Shown: piece by piece, positions 1 through 9,227 of the stretch
How positions within the stretch are numbered: the first letter of the stretch is position 1
Layout of the letters: each line of letters starts with the position of its first letter
Origin: QQWI01 sp964522015
Lineage (GTDB): Bacteria > Bacillota > Clostridia > Peptostreptococcales > Acidaminobacteraceae
Assembly: GCA_964522015.1 (NCBI GenBank)
Contig: CAZFST010000005.1
Location: 62,001-126,000, forward strand
Direction: 5' to 3'
Length of the DNA stretch: 64,000 bases
The notes under the pieces: generated by a model
Database searches by the model: none
What the model saw: the letters and a program-made list of their open reading frames with translations, nothing else
What the model was told of the DNA's origin: nothing
Translations under genes and position numbers: made by a program

Positions 1-1152
1 GGAAACATCCAGGCGCCACCCGTCAATATGGTAGTTCTCAATCCAATACCGGCCAATATCAAGTAGGTAGGCTTCGCATTCTGGGTGACCCGTACGCCAC
101 TTTGGCATCATTGGTGTAAAAGCAAAGGTTTCGTAATTCAACTTACCAGCTAGTTGGTGGCTATGTGGCTTTGGGAAACCATCTTTCATTGGAAAATTAA
201 CCACAGGGTCTTGTAAGATATGGAACCAGTCGTAGTATTTTGAAGCCCGGCCTTTTTGGAGCACATCTTGAAAAAAGGGATGCTTAAAGCCACAGTGATT
301 AAATACGGCATCCAACATGATTCGAATGCCTAGCTGATGCGCTTTATCTACTAATTCTTTAAAGGTTTTATTTGTTCCAAAAGAAGGATCGATTTTGTGG
401 TAATCGATGGTGTCGTACTTATGCGTTGAAGTCGCTTCAAATATAGGTGTGAAATAGATTCCTGTAATGCCAAGGTCCGCAATATAGTCTAAGTGATCTA
501 TTATCCCTTGCAAATCACCACCAAAGAGCATTTCGTTAGAAACCACCTGGTGTTTCCCCCAAGTCAGAGTACCCGGCCGGTTTAACGTAGGATCTCCATT
601 GGCAAATCGCTCTGGAAAAATTTGATACCAAACTGTGTCTGCAACCCATTCAGGTACATCAAAAACATCTTCTTGATTGATATAGGGAAAATTGAAGTAA
701 TCTCCAATGGCATAGCGCTTTTCAGGCTTTTGAGTCAAATCAAAAAATCCTCGGGCACCAAAGATCACCTCTTGAGTTTCTGATGGATCTTGAAGCAAGA
801 ATCCATACCGAGCCCTTTTCCATTCTGGTTGGATGCTGCTAAACCAGTAGTCATAAAGACCATCGCTGTACGCCTTGATGCAAGTTTGCTCAAAGGCCTG
901 CCCTCTTTGCCAGATCCATTGTTGCTGTTCTCCTTGTTCTTGCTCCTCTTGCTGTTCTAGCTCCTCTAGACTACCCGTCTCAACATTAGGTTGCTCCTCT
1001 AATTTAGGGGACCAATCAAAGGGATCCCCCCAAAGCAAGGTTACTTTAGCCACGTCATCTTTCACTGTTCTAAGGGTTAGATGGATGGTCTGCCCGTCCT
1101 TTGCATAAGCATATTGAGATTTGGGCTCATGGTGTATGCCGATTAAATTCAT
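1..1152 (-). CDS. Neopullulanase/cyclomaltodextrinase-like GH13 enzyme (3' part beyond window)
   Basis: The gene runs off the left edge; 384 residues are visible. The ATG at 1152 follows an AGGAGA site. The N-terminal ~120 residues resemble the extra beta domain of the neopullulanase/maltogenic amylase subfamily. The (beta/alpha)8 domain follows, with region I DAVFNH at about 281-286 and region II DGWRLDV, whose nucleophile Asp382 is two residues from the window edge. By family it hydrolyses maltodextrins or cyclodextrins in the cytoplasm, and no signal peptide is seen. It is the last visible gene of a GH31-malQ-regulator-GH13 operon, 13 bases after the regulator stop. The N-terminal domain carries a Gln/Glu-rich low-complexity insert at about residues 54-76. 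Confidence 0.88.
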   Translation of the reverse strand, partial: MNLIGIHHEPKSQYAYAKDGQTIHLTLRTVKDDVAKVTLLWGDPFDWSPKLEEQPNVETGSLEELEQQEEQEQGEQQQWIWQRGQAFEQTCIKAYSDGLYDYWFSSIQPEWKRARYGFLLQDPSETQEVIFGARGFFDLTQKPEKRYAIGDYFNFPYINQEDVFDVPEWVADTVWYQIFPERFANGDPTLNRPGTLTWGKHQVVSNEMLFGGDLQGIIDHLDYIADLGITGIYFTPIFEATSTHKYDTIDYHKIDPSFGTNKTFKELVDKAHQLGIRIMLDAVFNHCGFKHPFFQDVLQKGRASKYYDWFHILQDPVVNFPMKDGFPKPHSHQLAGKLNYETFAFTPMMPKWRTGHPECEAYLLDIGRYWIENYHIDGWRLDVS

Positions 1153-1165
1153 GCTGTTCTCCTAG

Positions 1166-2386
1166 TTAGATGCGTTCTGAAATAATTTCAAGAGCCTCTT
1201 TATATTTACGGTGGGATTTATAGTAGTCAACCAAAATTTCAGAAAAAGCCTTTTTAAGCTCAAAGTGTGTCGCCGCAGCGACTTCATACAGAGACTTGAC
1301 ATCTGATTCTTCCAAGCACCATTGGCCTTTTTCATCAAAGCACTGTTCTAGAGATAAAACACTGTAGATCATTCTGTGGAAGGACTTGTTGCGATAAGCA
1401 AAGTCTTTCTGCAGATTATGAAGGGTCTCTTGATCTTTTCTATAAAACGCTATCAGAAACCGGGTTACGCTGGCATTAACAGTTAAGTCGCTGTTGTAAC
1501 GGTCGTCAATCAAAAGGGCTAAAGTCTGGTCAAAGTTACCCAGGCGCATATGTCCCCAAGCGATTTGATTGGTGATATTAATGCGGTTGTAGTCGTTGTC
1601 AATGGTCTTTGCATAGCGTAGGCCTGTTTCGTAAGCTTCAATCCCCGCATCATATTCACTTAAGACAAAATGGGTTAATCCGATCATTTCGTACGAGCCG
1701 ATCACACTGGTCAAATTGCCTTCGTTCAAATAGTATGCCAGAGATTTTTGAAAGTTTTTGTAGGCCTCAATGGGCCTCTTTTGCGCGAGAAGTGCGTAAC
1801 CAAGCCATTTATACATATGACCGTTCTCGCCGTGTTCACTGGCCTTGTTAAACTGATTAAGGGCCAGCTTGATATCCTGAGCCACCTTCAATGTGTCGAT
1901 ACCTGAGTACAAGTAAAACTTGAACAACTGCTCCCGAGTCATCAGCCCTTTGACCGAAGTCAACAGGGCCTTGGTCTGGTTGAAAATCTCCCGTTCCTGG
2001 GTGCAGTAGTAGGCCAGCTTGATAATGTAGTAATCGATAATCAGGGGGGAGTGAATGAATTCTTCTTCCCTGGCCTCAATGGCGATAAATAATTGATGGG
2101 ACTGGTCGAACTCGTTGAACATCAACTCGTCGAGAAAGGCCTTAAAATCCTGAAGTCCCTCTTCTACAAAGGTTTCATCATCTTGGTAGAGAATTGAGAG
2201 GGCCTTAAAAAGATCGTGGATCACTTCTTCCGAAGGGGTGATTTCTGCATTTTCAATACGGCTCAGGTAAGAGTTGACACAAATCCCCTCCGACAAGGCC
2301 TTTTGCGACATATTCTGGCGCATGCGATTCATCTTGATAATGGAACCCAGGACCTTGACATTGGTTTTATTGATTAACTTCTCCAC
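1166..2386 (-). CDS. XRE-family HTH regulator with TPR-like helical repeats
   Basis: 406 residues. A helix-turn-helix of the XRE type lies at about residues 12-70, including SQKALSEGICVNSYLSRIEN. The remaining ~330 residues are alpha-helical with TPR-like pairs (e.g. a segment near 195-240 with the pattern W.G.AL..... A...F..SL.YY). This layout matches the Rgg/PlcR/PrgX-like group, whose C-terminal repeats often bind peptides. The start is GTG at 2386, six bases after AGGAGG. It sits between malQ (10 bases upstream) and the neopullulanase, so it may control this glucan operon; that is inferred from position. No transposon or phage genes are nearby. Confidence 0.8.
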   Translation of the reverse strand: MEKLINKTNVKVLGSIIKMNRMRQNMSQKALSEGICVNSYLSRIENAEITPSEEVIHDLFKALSILYQDDETFVEEGLQDFKAFLDELMFNEFDQSHQLFIAIEAREEEFIHSPLIIDYYIIKLAYYCTQEREIFNQTKALLTSVKGLMTREQLFKFYLYSGIDTLKVAQDIKLALNQFNKASEHGENGHMYKWLGYALLAQKRPIEAYKNFQKSLAYYLNEGNLTSVIGSYEMIGLTHFVLSEYDAGIEAYETGLRYAKTIDNDYNRINITNQIAWGHMRLGNFDQTLALLIDDRYNSDLTVNASVTRFLIAFYRKDQETLHNLQKDFAYRNKSFHRMIYSVLSLEQCFDEKGQWCLEESDVKSLYEVAAATHFELKKAFSEILVDYYKSHRKYKEALEIISERI

Positions 2387-2396
2387 GGCTGGCCTC

Positions 2397-3875
2397 CTAT
2401 CGGCGGTATAAGTGGGTGATGGCTGCGATTTTTTTAGCGAGTTCTGGTGTCAATACTTTTGGCTCCACCCGCCAAACCCAGTTTCCACCTAAGGTTGAAG
2501 GAATGTTCATGCGACTTTTTGAGTCTAGGCCTAAAAAGTCTTGCATCTGAGCAACAGCAAGATAAGCCGTTGAGCTCCAGGCTGCCCGAATAAGGCCCCA
2601 GTGGTACCCTTCTTCTTTGCTGAGTTTTAAATAATCAACCGCAAAGGCCAAATCATCTTTTGCCACGGTGGTCATCCAACCGGCTGCGGTGTCGTTATCG
2701 TGGGTTCCTGTATAGGCGATGCAGTTTTTGTCGTAGTTATGGGGCAGGTAGTCACTTACTACACGGGAATCAAAGGCAAACTGGAGAACTTTCATGCCGG
2801 GGAAACCGCTATCGATTCTGAGTTTTACCACGTCATCTGTCATAAAACCAAGATCTTCTGCGATAATATCAATGTCACCAAGGGCATTTTTAATGGCATT
2901 GAACAGGCGCATGCTCGGGCCCTTTACCCACTTACCATTGACCGCCGTTGGGTCCCCATATGGAATTTCCCAGTAATCTTGAAACCCTCTAAAGTGGTCA
3001 ATACGAACGATATCATACTGCTCAAAACTGTGCTTGATGCGCTTAACCCACCACTGGTAATTGTGATTATCCATGTACTCCCAGTCGTAAATTGGATTTC
3101 CCCAGAGTTGACCAGTGGCCGAAAAAGCATCTGGAGGGCATCCCGCTACAGAAATTGGCTTGAATTTCTCATCTAGTTTAAAAAGTTGGGGTTCAGACCA
3201 GACATCAGCACTGTCTTCTGCCACGTAGATTGGCAAATCGCCAATAATGCGAATGCCCTTTTGATTAGCATATCTTTTGAGGGTCGCCCATTGGTCAAAT
3301 GCTACAAGCTGAGTAAAGACCCAAAAGTAGACCTCATCAGTGTACTGAGCTGCGAATACTTTAACTTGAGGCTTGTGAATCGCATCGTAGGTATCTGGCC
3401 ACTCAAGCCATGACCGATTGCCATGATGGGCCTTGATGGACATGTAGAGTGCAAAGGGCTCGAGCCAATCGATGTGCTGGCGGTAGAAATCCTTGAGTTC
3501 TTGCTGCCACTGACCCTTTGCACGGTCATAGGCCTTCTTCAACAGTGGCATTTTATGAAAATAAAGCTTTTCGTAATCCACTTCTAGAGGATTTTTGCCC
3601 AAGTCTTGCTGAGCGATTTCTTCACGTTTCAGAAATCCCTGGGCCACCAGGGCCTCTAAGTCAATAAAATACGGATTCACTGCAAATGCAGAAAATGATT
3701 GGTAAGGAGAATCCCCATAACCGGTAATGCCGATTGGCAGTATTTGCCACACCTTTTGCTTAGCATTTTTAAGAAAATCCACAAAATCATAGGCACATTG
3801 ACCAAAATCACCGATCCCATAACGTCCTGGTAAAGACGAGAGATGCATTAAAATACCACTTGATCGTTCTTTCAT
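2397..3875 (-). CDS. malQ: 4-alpha-glucanotransferase (amylomaltase, GH77)
   Basis: 492 residues, typical for MalQ. It transfers alpha-1,4-glucan segments between maltodextrins in the cytoplasm and releases glucose. The N-terminus has the family signature HLSSLPGRYGIGDFG and WQILPIGITGYGDSPY. RIDHFRGF carries the nucleophile (about Asp293), EDLG the acid/base Glu (about 340), and THDNDT the transition-state stabiliser (about Asp393). I chose the ATG at 3875 because GGATGG-AGG lies just before it and it starts one base after the GH31 stop; an upstream in-frame ATG at 3893 would overlap that gene. It is tightly coupled with the GH31 enzyme. Confidence 0.96.
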   Translation of the reverse strand: MKERSSGILMHLSSLPGRYGIGDFGQCAYDFVDFLKNAKQKVWQILPIGITGYGDSPYQSFSAFAVNPYFIDLEALVAQGFLKREEIAQQDLGKNPLEVDYEKLYFHKMPLLKKAYDRAKGQWQQELKDFYRQHIDWLEPFALYMSIKAHHGNRSWLEWPDTYDAIHKPQVKVFAAQYTDEVYFWVFTQLVAFDQWATLKRYANQKGIRIIGDLPIYVAEDSADVWSEPQLFKLDEKFKPISVAGCPPDAFSATGQLWGNPIYDWEYMDNHNYQWWVKRIKHSFEQYDIVRIDHFRGFQDYWEIPYGDPTAVNGKWVKGPSMRLFNAIKNALGDIDIIAEDLGFMTDDVVKLRIDSGFPGMKVLQFAFDSRVVSDYLPHNYDKNCIAYTGTHDNDTAAGWMTTVAKDDLAFAVDYLKLSKEEGYHWGLIRAAWSSTAYLAVAQMQDFLGLDSKSRMNIPSTLGGNWVWRVEPKVLTPELAKKIAAITHLYRR

Positions 3876-3876
3876 A

Positions 3877-6099
3877 CTAATTCCTCCATCCATCGGTAAT
3901 TTTCAAACCCCTTTTAGGGCTATTAGCTGTGACTAAATGATGCTCCGAGCCTCTGCACGAGACCAGGTTTGGTGTCTGATCAAAATGCTCAGAGGCGCTG
4001 ACCTTCAAAATAACCCCACCATCCGGGTTGATTTCTACCTGACAATGTTCGTACTGGGCCCCAACCATTAAGCCATCTTGGGTGATGCCATCATCGTCAA
4101 ACCAAGTATAGGCAAGAGTTCCGCCATTTTGTACACCATGGTCAAGGGCACCTAACCAAGAAATATTGGATTTACTCAGCCCCGCACTGTTAAGGGCCGT
4201 GGGCACAATTGGAACCATATGCCCCTGTCTTAAGAAAAACTGCACTCCGCTGATTGGATAAGGGATATACACATCCCCTGCACTATAAGAAGTGATGCTT
4301 TCCCCAGTTTCTGTGAGGCAAACCAGATCCATTGGCTCTGGCAAATGTACCAGACGCCCCCTTTGATTGGGAGCAATTACAGGCACTAACATCACACTGT
4401 CCCCTAACATAATCTGATCTTCAATTTGCGCAGCCCTTTCCCCCGAAAAAATGAGACTTAGGGGCTTAAACAGCAACTCATCTTGGTGATAAGCCTTTAA
4501 AAACTCAGAATAGATAAATGGCAATAGTCGGTACCTGATTGAGATTAATTGTTTGTTGATGGCAGTGGCTTCTGCTGTGAATTCATAGGGTTCTTGTGCT
4601 CTGGTGCCTAAGGCCGCGTGGTTTCTTAGTAGCGGCGTAAAGAGGCTAAACTGAAGCCAACGGCTGAGCAGTTCTGCAGAGGCATGGCCCCCAAAGCCAC
4701 CTGTATCAGCGCCGCTGTACAGAAAACCCATCATGCTTAGAGAAGGCATCATACGAATATTGAGGGCCAAGTGAGACCACCAAGAACTATTGTCCCCTGT
4801 CCAAATGCCGCCATACTTGTGCATGCCAGTGTGGGAGGCCCTTGATAAAATCAGGGGCCGCCTGTTTGGTAAGTGTTTTGCAAACCCTTCAAAGGCGGAT
4901 TGGGTCATATATGAACCATAGAGGTTATGAACGGCATGGTTACTCACCACTTGCCCCTCATATTGGTGATGCATCCGCTTATAATAGGCTTCTTGATTGC
5001 TTAGGCCCTTAAAGGCATCTCCCAATTGGAAATACGAGTTTATATCCAAATTCTTGTCTTTGCTTTCAATGGCTTTGTCGATGGCACTGGCCAAACCGAC
5101 TTCGTCATAAAAAATGGCTGGTTCGTTCATATCGTTCCAGATACCTTCTATCCCTTGGTCAATTAAAAAGCGATACCAATCTCCAAACCAAGCCCGGGTT
5201 TCTGGTCTTAGAAAATCAGGAAAGTGAACCCGTCCTGGCCAAACAGCTGCCACATAAGGTTTTCCGGTTGGGTCCATCACGAAGTGATCCCCTTGTAACC
5301 CTTCTTCATACACGGGATACCCTTTTTCAATTTTCACCCCTGCATCGATAATGGGGATGAGATATTGATGGTTCTGCTTAAAGCGACCCACTAACCCTTT
5401 AAAATCAGGGTATTTTTCAGTGTCTACAGTGAAGTCCTTGAACCTCTCCATGTAGTCGATATCCACGTAAATGCCCTCTAGGGGGATTTGATTGTCGCCA
5501 AATTGTTTTTGGACATCCAGAAGATCTTGTTGGCATTTGTAACCCCACCGGGACTGAAAGTAGCCAAATGCCCATTTGGGTGGCATGTAGGGCTTGCCAA
5601 TCATTTGTCTAAAGGCTTGAAAACACTGGCTGGCTGACTTGGCGCTCATGGTGTAAAGATCTGTGCTATCCCCATGGACGGTGATGGTTAGCTGGCTTGG
5701 GTGTGTAAAGCCAACGTCAAAGGTTACGGCCCCTGGAAAATCAATATAGATTAACTCTGCGGTGTTTCCGACGATGACGATTAAATTATGGGCGCCGTAG
5801 AGGGCGGTTTTGTCTTCTGTATGGTGTGGATCATCTGTGCAATAGGAGGTGTAGGTTCTGCCCCGCTTGTTAATGCCCCCAAGATTTTGTCCCAGGCCAT
5901 AGACCATATCTGCTGGTGCTAGGTTGTACGATAGGGTAATGGTTGGCGCTTCTGACTCTAAAGTTGCGAGGGACTTTTTTTGGGCAGTGAGTATTAATTT
6001 GCCAGATAATTGGTCCAGTGTTGGCTGGAGGGGAATGTCAGTTTGAATGGCCCCTGTGTAAATGGGATTGCCGATACGCCAATGTTTCATATGGTTCAT
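3877..6099 (-). CDS. GH31 alpha-glucosidase
   Basis: 740 residues. The family releases glucose from the non-reducing end of alpha-glucosides. Visible motifs are the nucleophile segment WNDMNEP (about Asp323), the acid/base region WTGDNSSWW (about Asp436), and the substrate-site SGADTGGFGG (about 460-468). No signal peptide is seen, so it is probably cytoplasmic. The start is ambiguous: GTG 6108, ATG 6099 and ATG 6090 are in frame and give a repeated MNHMNHM; AGGTG is best spaced (6 bases) for 6099. First gene of the maltodextrin operon, with a near-consensus promoter and an operator-like palindrome upstream. Confidence 0.93.
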   Translation of the reverse strand: MNHMKHWRIGNPIYTGAIQTDIPLQPTLDQLSGKLILTAQKKSLATLESEAPTITLSYNLAPADMVYGLGQNLGGINKRGRTYTSYCTDDPHHTEDKTALYGAHNLIVIVGNTAELIYIDFPGAVTFDVGFTHPSQLTITVHGDSTDLYTMSAKSASQCFQAFRQMIGKPYMPPKWAFGYFQSRWGYKCQQDLLDVQKQFGDNQIPLEGIYVDIDYMERFKDFTVDTEKYPDFKGLVGRFKQNHQYLIPIIDAGVKIEKGYPVYEEGLQGDHFVMDPTGKPYVAAVWPGRVHFPDFLRPETRAWFGDWYRFLIDQGIEGIWNDMNEPAIFYDEVGLASAIDKAIESKDKNLDINSYFQLGDAFKGLSNQEAYYKRMHHQYEGQVVSNHAVHNLYGSYMTQSAFEGFAKHLPNRRPLILSRASHTGMHKYGGIWTGDNSSWWSHLALNIRMMPSLSMMGFLYSGADTGGFGGHASAELLSRWLQFSLFTPLLRNHAALGTRAQEPYEFTAEATAINKQLISIRYRLLPFIYSEFLKAYHQDELLFKPLSLIFSGERAAQIEDQIMLGDSVMLVPVIAPNQRGRLVHLPEPMDLVCLTETGESITSYSAGDVYIPYPISGVQFFLRQGHMVPIVPTALNSAGLSKSNISWLGALDHGVQNGGTLAYTWFDDDGITQDGLMVGAQYEHCQVEINPDGGVILKVSASEHFDQTPNLVSCRGSEHHLVTANSPKRGLKITDGWRN

Positions 6100-6131
6100 A
6101 TGATTCACCTGATCACTTTCTGAAAGTATAG

Positions 6132-6182
6132 TGCAACCGATTGCATCAATCTATTATAGTCTAGAGTAAATTAAGAAGTCAA
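6132..6182 (-). promoter_or_regulatory. Promoter and CcpA/LacI-type operator of the GH31-malQ operon
   Basis: On the minus strand TTGACT (6182-6177), an 18-base spacer and TATAAT (6158-6153) form a near-consensus sigma-A promoter. TGCAACCGATTGCA at 6132-6145 lies around the expected start site. It fits the cre consensus TGNAANCGNWNNCA and is also a LacI-family-type near-palindrome. An operator at +1 to +14 would act as a roadblock or repressor site. Whether CcpA or a local maltose regulator binds is not decidable from sequence. Confidence 0.7.
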
Positions 6183-6310
6183 CTTGATAATCGCATCTTC
6201 AGATAACTATTAACACATGGTTTCTTACCCACATTTTCATGAATTACGCAATAAGTGTTGTCGTTAAGATAAAAACACCATAAAGGTATGGGAAATCAGG
6301 GGCTTAGTTG

Positions 6311-6324
6311 TGCAAGCGCTTGCT
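6311..6324 (+). promoter_or_regulatory. LacI-family operator upstream of the amylase gene
   Basis: TGCAAGCGCTTGCT contains the perfect 12-bp palindrome GCAAGCGCTTGC with a central CG, the classic form of LacI-family operators (MalR-like or cre). It lies about 155 bases upstream of the amylase start; a weak promoter (TTGCTT, 17 bases, TAAACT at 6342-6347) may overlap it. The 6100-6478 region also has AAACCGATTA at about 6444-6453, which could be a degenerate third half-site. Confidence 0.55.
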
Positions 6325-6389
6325 TAATTTGCGGCTTAATTGTAAACTGTATTCAATAGCCGTGGGTTGAGTCCTTGTTGTTGGTACCA

Positions 6390-6425
6390 GGATAACTAGG
6401 ATAATCAGGATAACTAAGATTACTC
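6390..6425 (+). repeat. 9-bp tandem repeats in the amylase leader
   Basis: GGATAACTA, GGATAATCA, GGATAACTA and AGATTACTC follow each other directly at 6390, 6399, 6408 and 6417. They lie between the operator and the amylase ribosome binding site, probably in the 5' untranslated region or overlapping a promoter (GGATAAT resembles a -10 box). Function unknown. Confidence 0.7.
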
Positions 6426-6478
6426 AACAAACCTTTTGAAACCGAAACCGATTATTTGCTAAACAGAAAGGAACATTT

Positions 6479-8041
6479 ATGGGATTCTCTCAGAAAAAAA
6501 TGCAGGTCGCAGTTGCTTTAGCACTTTCGTGCACGATGTTATTTGGCTGCACTCCAAGGGTTTCAACTTCCTCACTACCGCCGACTACCACAGTAGCAGT
6601 GGTTGACTCCAGTCTTCAAACCGAAAATTGTGCTACGGAGCCCTTGCTCCAAGGACAAGATTCACCTAAGGTTGATAACGATGGCGGGGCCTTTACCCAA
6701 AAAGATTTGATTTATTTTGTTTTGCCCGACCGCTATAAAAAAGGTGCGGGGACTGTGAGTTTGCCTGATGTGGATCCAAGTGATCCGAAGGCATATAACG
6801 GCGGCAACTTAAAAGGGGTTACAGAATCCTTGGATTATATTAAATCCCTTGGAACCACTGCCATTTGGCTGACACCAGTGATGACAAATGCACCGGATGG
6901 CTATCACGGTTATTGGATTCATGACTTTTACACCGTGGATCCCCATCTTGGAACCCTTGAGGATTTGAAAACACTGGTTTCTGAGGCCCACAAAAGGGAT
7001 ATGAAAGTGATCTTGGATTATGTGGTGAACCATACGGGTTATAATACCCCATGGCTCAATGACCCCCAAAAGAAACAGTGGTTTCACCCTAAAAAGAATA
7101 TCACCGATTGGAATAACCAACAGCAAATCGAAAACGGATGGATTTTTGGCCTCCCAGACCTTGATACTGAAAACCCAGAAGTGGTACAATTCTTTATCGA
7201 CAATGCCCTTTGGTGGATTGGTGAAACTGGGGTTGATGGTTTTAGACTGGATACGGTTAAACATGTCCCTAAGGTATTTTGGAATGATTTTTCCGGTGCC
7301 ATCAAAGCCCGGTACCCTGAGTTTTTCTTGTTGGGCGAAGTTTGGAGTGAACATACCAGTGTGGTTGAACCCTACAGGGAAGTGGGGATTGATAGCTTGA
7401 CGAACTACCCCCTCTTTGTACCACTTACAGAGACCTTATCAAGAAGTGGCAATGTGAAGGCTTTGGCTAAAGCTGTTGAAAAAGACCAAGCATTGAGCCG
7501 TCCAGATATTAGCGGCCTCTTTCTAGACAATCATGACAATGCTCGTCTTGTGTCAACAGATCCCACCTTTGGTCTTGACTATTTGCACCTTGGTTTGACG
7601 TTTCTGTACACTTACCCTTCCATCCCACTACTTTACTACGGTACAGAAATCGGTATGGCCGGCGGCAAAGATCCCGATAACCGCCGGATGATGGACTGGG
7701 CACAAACCAATACCGCTAGTCAAAATGAGACTTTGGCATATGTCCGTGAACTTGTCAACATCCGTCAAAAATATGTAGGTAAGATCACTTGGGTTGCAAA
7801 TGATGATAAGTTTATGGCCTATACAGTGCAAAAGGATGATGTGAGCCCACAGCTTTTAGTGGTGCTCAATACTGATACAAAAGCCCGCAAGGTTTCATTT
7901 GAAGTGGTGGGCTCTGAATTTACACCCGTGGCCGAAAGTAGTATCAAGGCAAAAGTCGGAGCTGCACTGGTCCGTGAAGGCAATACAGCGAACCTGGATA
8001 TGCCGGCATTCGGCATCGCACTTTTTGAGGTGAAGCCTTAA
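6479..8041 (+). CDS. Secreted lipoprotein alpha-amylase (GH13)
   Basis: 520 residues. The N-terminus is a lipoprotein signal: a KK-containing n-region, a hydrophobic core and the lipobox MLFGC with Cys24, followed by a Ser/Thr/Pro linker. The catalytic domain shows all four GH13 regions: DYVVNH (180-185), GFRLD (nucleophile Asp258), GEVW (acid/base Glu287) and FLDNHDN (Asp353). It probably cleaves starch or glycogen outside the membrane, feeding the divergent maltodextrin operon. The ATG at 6479 follows AAAGGA. Single-gene unit, ended by a strong terminator. C-terminal residues from about 430 look like the usual beta domain C. Confidence 0.94.
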   Translation: MGFSQKKMQVAVALALSCTMLFGCTPRVSTSSLPPTTTVAVVDSSLQTENCATEPLLQGQDSPKVDNDGGAFTQKDLIYFVLPDRYKKGAGTVSLPDVDPSDPKAYNGGNLKGVTESLDYIKSLGTTAIWLTPVMTNAPDGYHGYWIHDFYTVDPHLGTLEDLKTLVSEAHKRDMKVILDYVVNHTGYNTPWLNDPQKKQWFHPKKNITDWNNQQQIENGWIFGLPDLDTENPEVVQFFIDNALWWIGETGVDGFRLDTVKHVPKVFWNDFSGAIKARYPEFFLLGEVWSEHTSVVEPYREVGIDSLTNYPLFVPLTETLSRSGNVKALAKAVEKDQALSRPDISGLFLDNHDNARLVSTDPTFGLDYLHLGLTFLYTYPSIPLLYYGTEIGMAGGKDPDNRRMMDWAQTNTASQNETLAYVRELVNIRQKYVGKITWVANDDKFMAYTVQKDDVSPQLLVVLNTDTKARKVSFEVVGSEFTPVAESSIKAKVGAALVREGNTANLDMPAFGIALFEVKP

Positions 8042-8073
8042 GTGACTCAGGGGGACGTGCACCGTGAGCCACT
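8041..8073. repeat. REP-like imperfect palindrome after the amylase stop
   Basis: AGTGACTCA (8041-8049) and TGAGCCACT (8065-8073) pair with one mismatch around a loop starting GGGGGACGTGC. The form resembles extragenic palindromes associated with Y1/RAYT transposases. A related decayed form lies at 10124-10156, and part of the same sequence occurs inside the debranching enzyme gene (about 11370-11386). No transposase is in the window. Confidence 0.4.
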
Positions 8074-8122
8074 TTCAATTAGTAGCGCTCACAGCTCACA
8101 GCCCACGGCCCCGTTTCAACTG

Positions 8123-8184
8123 AAAGAGAAAAAACGAGCACCCCTTCGGTATCAAAACCTGAGGTGTGCTCGTTTTTTCTCTTT
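8123..8184. terminator. Bidirectional terminator between convergent genes
   Basis: Perfect 19-bp arms at 8123-8141 and 8166-8184 (core ACGAGCAC / GTGCTCGT) with an A-run on one side and a T-run on the other, so it can act on both strands. It separates the plus-strand amylase from the minus-strand small membrane protein. Confidence 0.9.
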
Positions 8185-8219
8185 TAAACATTTTTGCTAT
8201 TTTAATTATTCTAGCCATC

Positions 8220-8426
8220 CTATGATTCCCCGTCTTTTTTAAACATGTATTTCAGGGCGTAGGCTGCTGAAACCAGCGCCCATATGGCAGATACAAAGTA
8301 ATTAGGAAAAGGTCCCAACAAACTGTGTGCAACACCTGTAAAGGCGGATATGAGATAGTACCCTACCACCATCAAAATTACTACTGCACATGCGAATCGG
8401 ATTGGGTTTTGGAAAAAGTTTGTCAT
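8220..8426 (-). CDS. Small membrane protein, two predicted TM helices
   Basis: 68 residues, not recognised. Hydrophobic segments at about 11-31 and 40-60 suggest two membrane spans, with a charged C-terminus (FKKDGES). The ATG at 8426 follows AGGAGG with good spacing, which makes it a credible gene despite its size. It stands alone: terminator downstream, 154 untranslated bases upstream to the next gene. Those bases contain short inverted sequences (AATGAC/GTCATT at about 8550) but no clear promoter that I can defend. Confidence 0.65.
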   Translation of the reverse strand: MTNFFQNPIRFACAVVILMVVGYYLISAFTGVAHSLLGPFPNYFVSAIWALVSAAYALKYMFKKDGES

Positions 8427-8580
8427 GATTTTGCCTCCTAATTGAGCCGCCTACTTAGCGTGCTTTCTTTGATAGTCTTATCATAACGTAAAACCCCTTT
8501 TTTAAGTACTAGACTAAGTCACCATAACCTAGCCATAGGTCACCATCAAAAATGACTTAGGTCATTGGGATAATAATGGT

Positions 8581-8916
8581 TTAAAATGCGAATGTCATAG
8601 TTGGGTTTGCCGCCTTGGTATTCGTTTGGAATGTGGTCACTTTCTCGCATGGAAATTCCTCACAGGTGTTACAAAACTCAATGGCCTTCTCTTTAGCACA
8701 GGTTCTGATCTCGCATGATTTGCAATAGCCACAGAGTGTTTCCGATTGACACCCTTCACACACCATATTTTCTGGTTTGAAGTCATACTTGAATTGCTCA
8801 TGCCACTTTAAAGCGATTGCCTCTTGAGCAGCATCACGGTCTGCTCCAAGCGGCAGTGCAGTTGCCTGAAAAACCTTACAACCGGAACAGTCTAACCCAC
8901 AGTTTGCGATATGCAT
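8581..8916 (-). CDS. DUF3795-like cysteine-rich protein
   Basis: 111 residues. The N-terminus HIANCGLDCSGCKVFQAT and the later CEGCQ, CGYCKSCEIRTCA and CNTCEEFPC give closely spaced Cys pairs typical of DUF3795 proteins, presumed to bind metal (zinc or Fe-S). The ATG at 8916 follows AAGGGGG. Function of the family is unknown. It has no operon partner. Confidence 0.75.
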   Translation of the reverse strand: MHIANCGLDCSGCKVFQATALPLGADRDAAQEAIALKWHEQFKYDFKPENMVCEGCQSETLCGYCKSCEIRTCAKEKAIEFCNTCEEFPCEKVTTFQTNTKAANPTMTFAF

Positions 8917-9062
8917 ACAATCCCCCTTTTGATATTCAAAATCTGGCCATTATTAACCAAAATCAGTAACCATCAAAATAGATTTAAATAGTTACGTCAT
9001 TTGTTCAAGAATACCAAAATTCAGAAAAAAGGTCAATTTATATTTTCTGCCTCATCTACGTC

Positions 9063-9227
9063 TCAGAAGTATGCCTGTTTCGGTAGATGTGTCCCCACTT
9101 GCACCCAATAGGGAGCAAAGCTGTTACGTACAAGCAGTGTTGCCACAGCAACACCCCCAAATGCTACCATATAAAATTCATGCGCAATACCAATAACACA
9201 ATTTGATAAGTATTGATTGTTAGTCAT
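9063..9227 (-). CDS. Possible 54-residue hydrophobic ORF or gene remnant
   Basis: An ATG-initiated 54-codon frame with a hydrophobic centre (MVAFGGVAVATLLVRNSF) in the 8917-9412 intergenic region. It lacks a Shine-Dalgarno sequence, so it may be a degraded membrane-protein fragment or chance. Nothing else was identified in this ~500-base stretch, which is visibly more AT-rich than the flanks. Confidence 0.2.
   Translation of the reverse strand: MTNNQYLSNCVIGIAHEFYMVAFGGVAVATLLVRNSFAPYWVQVGTHLPKQAYF

Noticed and set aside
2700..3176. 158-codon plus-strand frame inside malQ
   Set aside because: Antisense shadow of a clear GH77 gene; no ribosome site or recognisable domain.
6809..7354. 181-codon minus-strand frame inside the amylase gene
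   Set aside because: Antisense shadow of conserved GH13 coding sequence.
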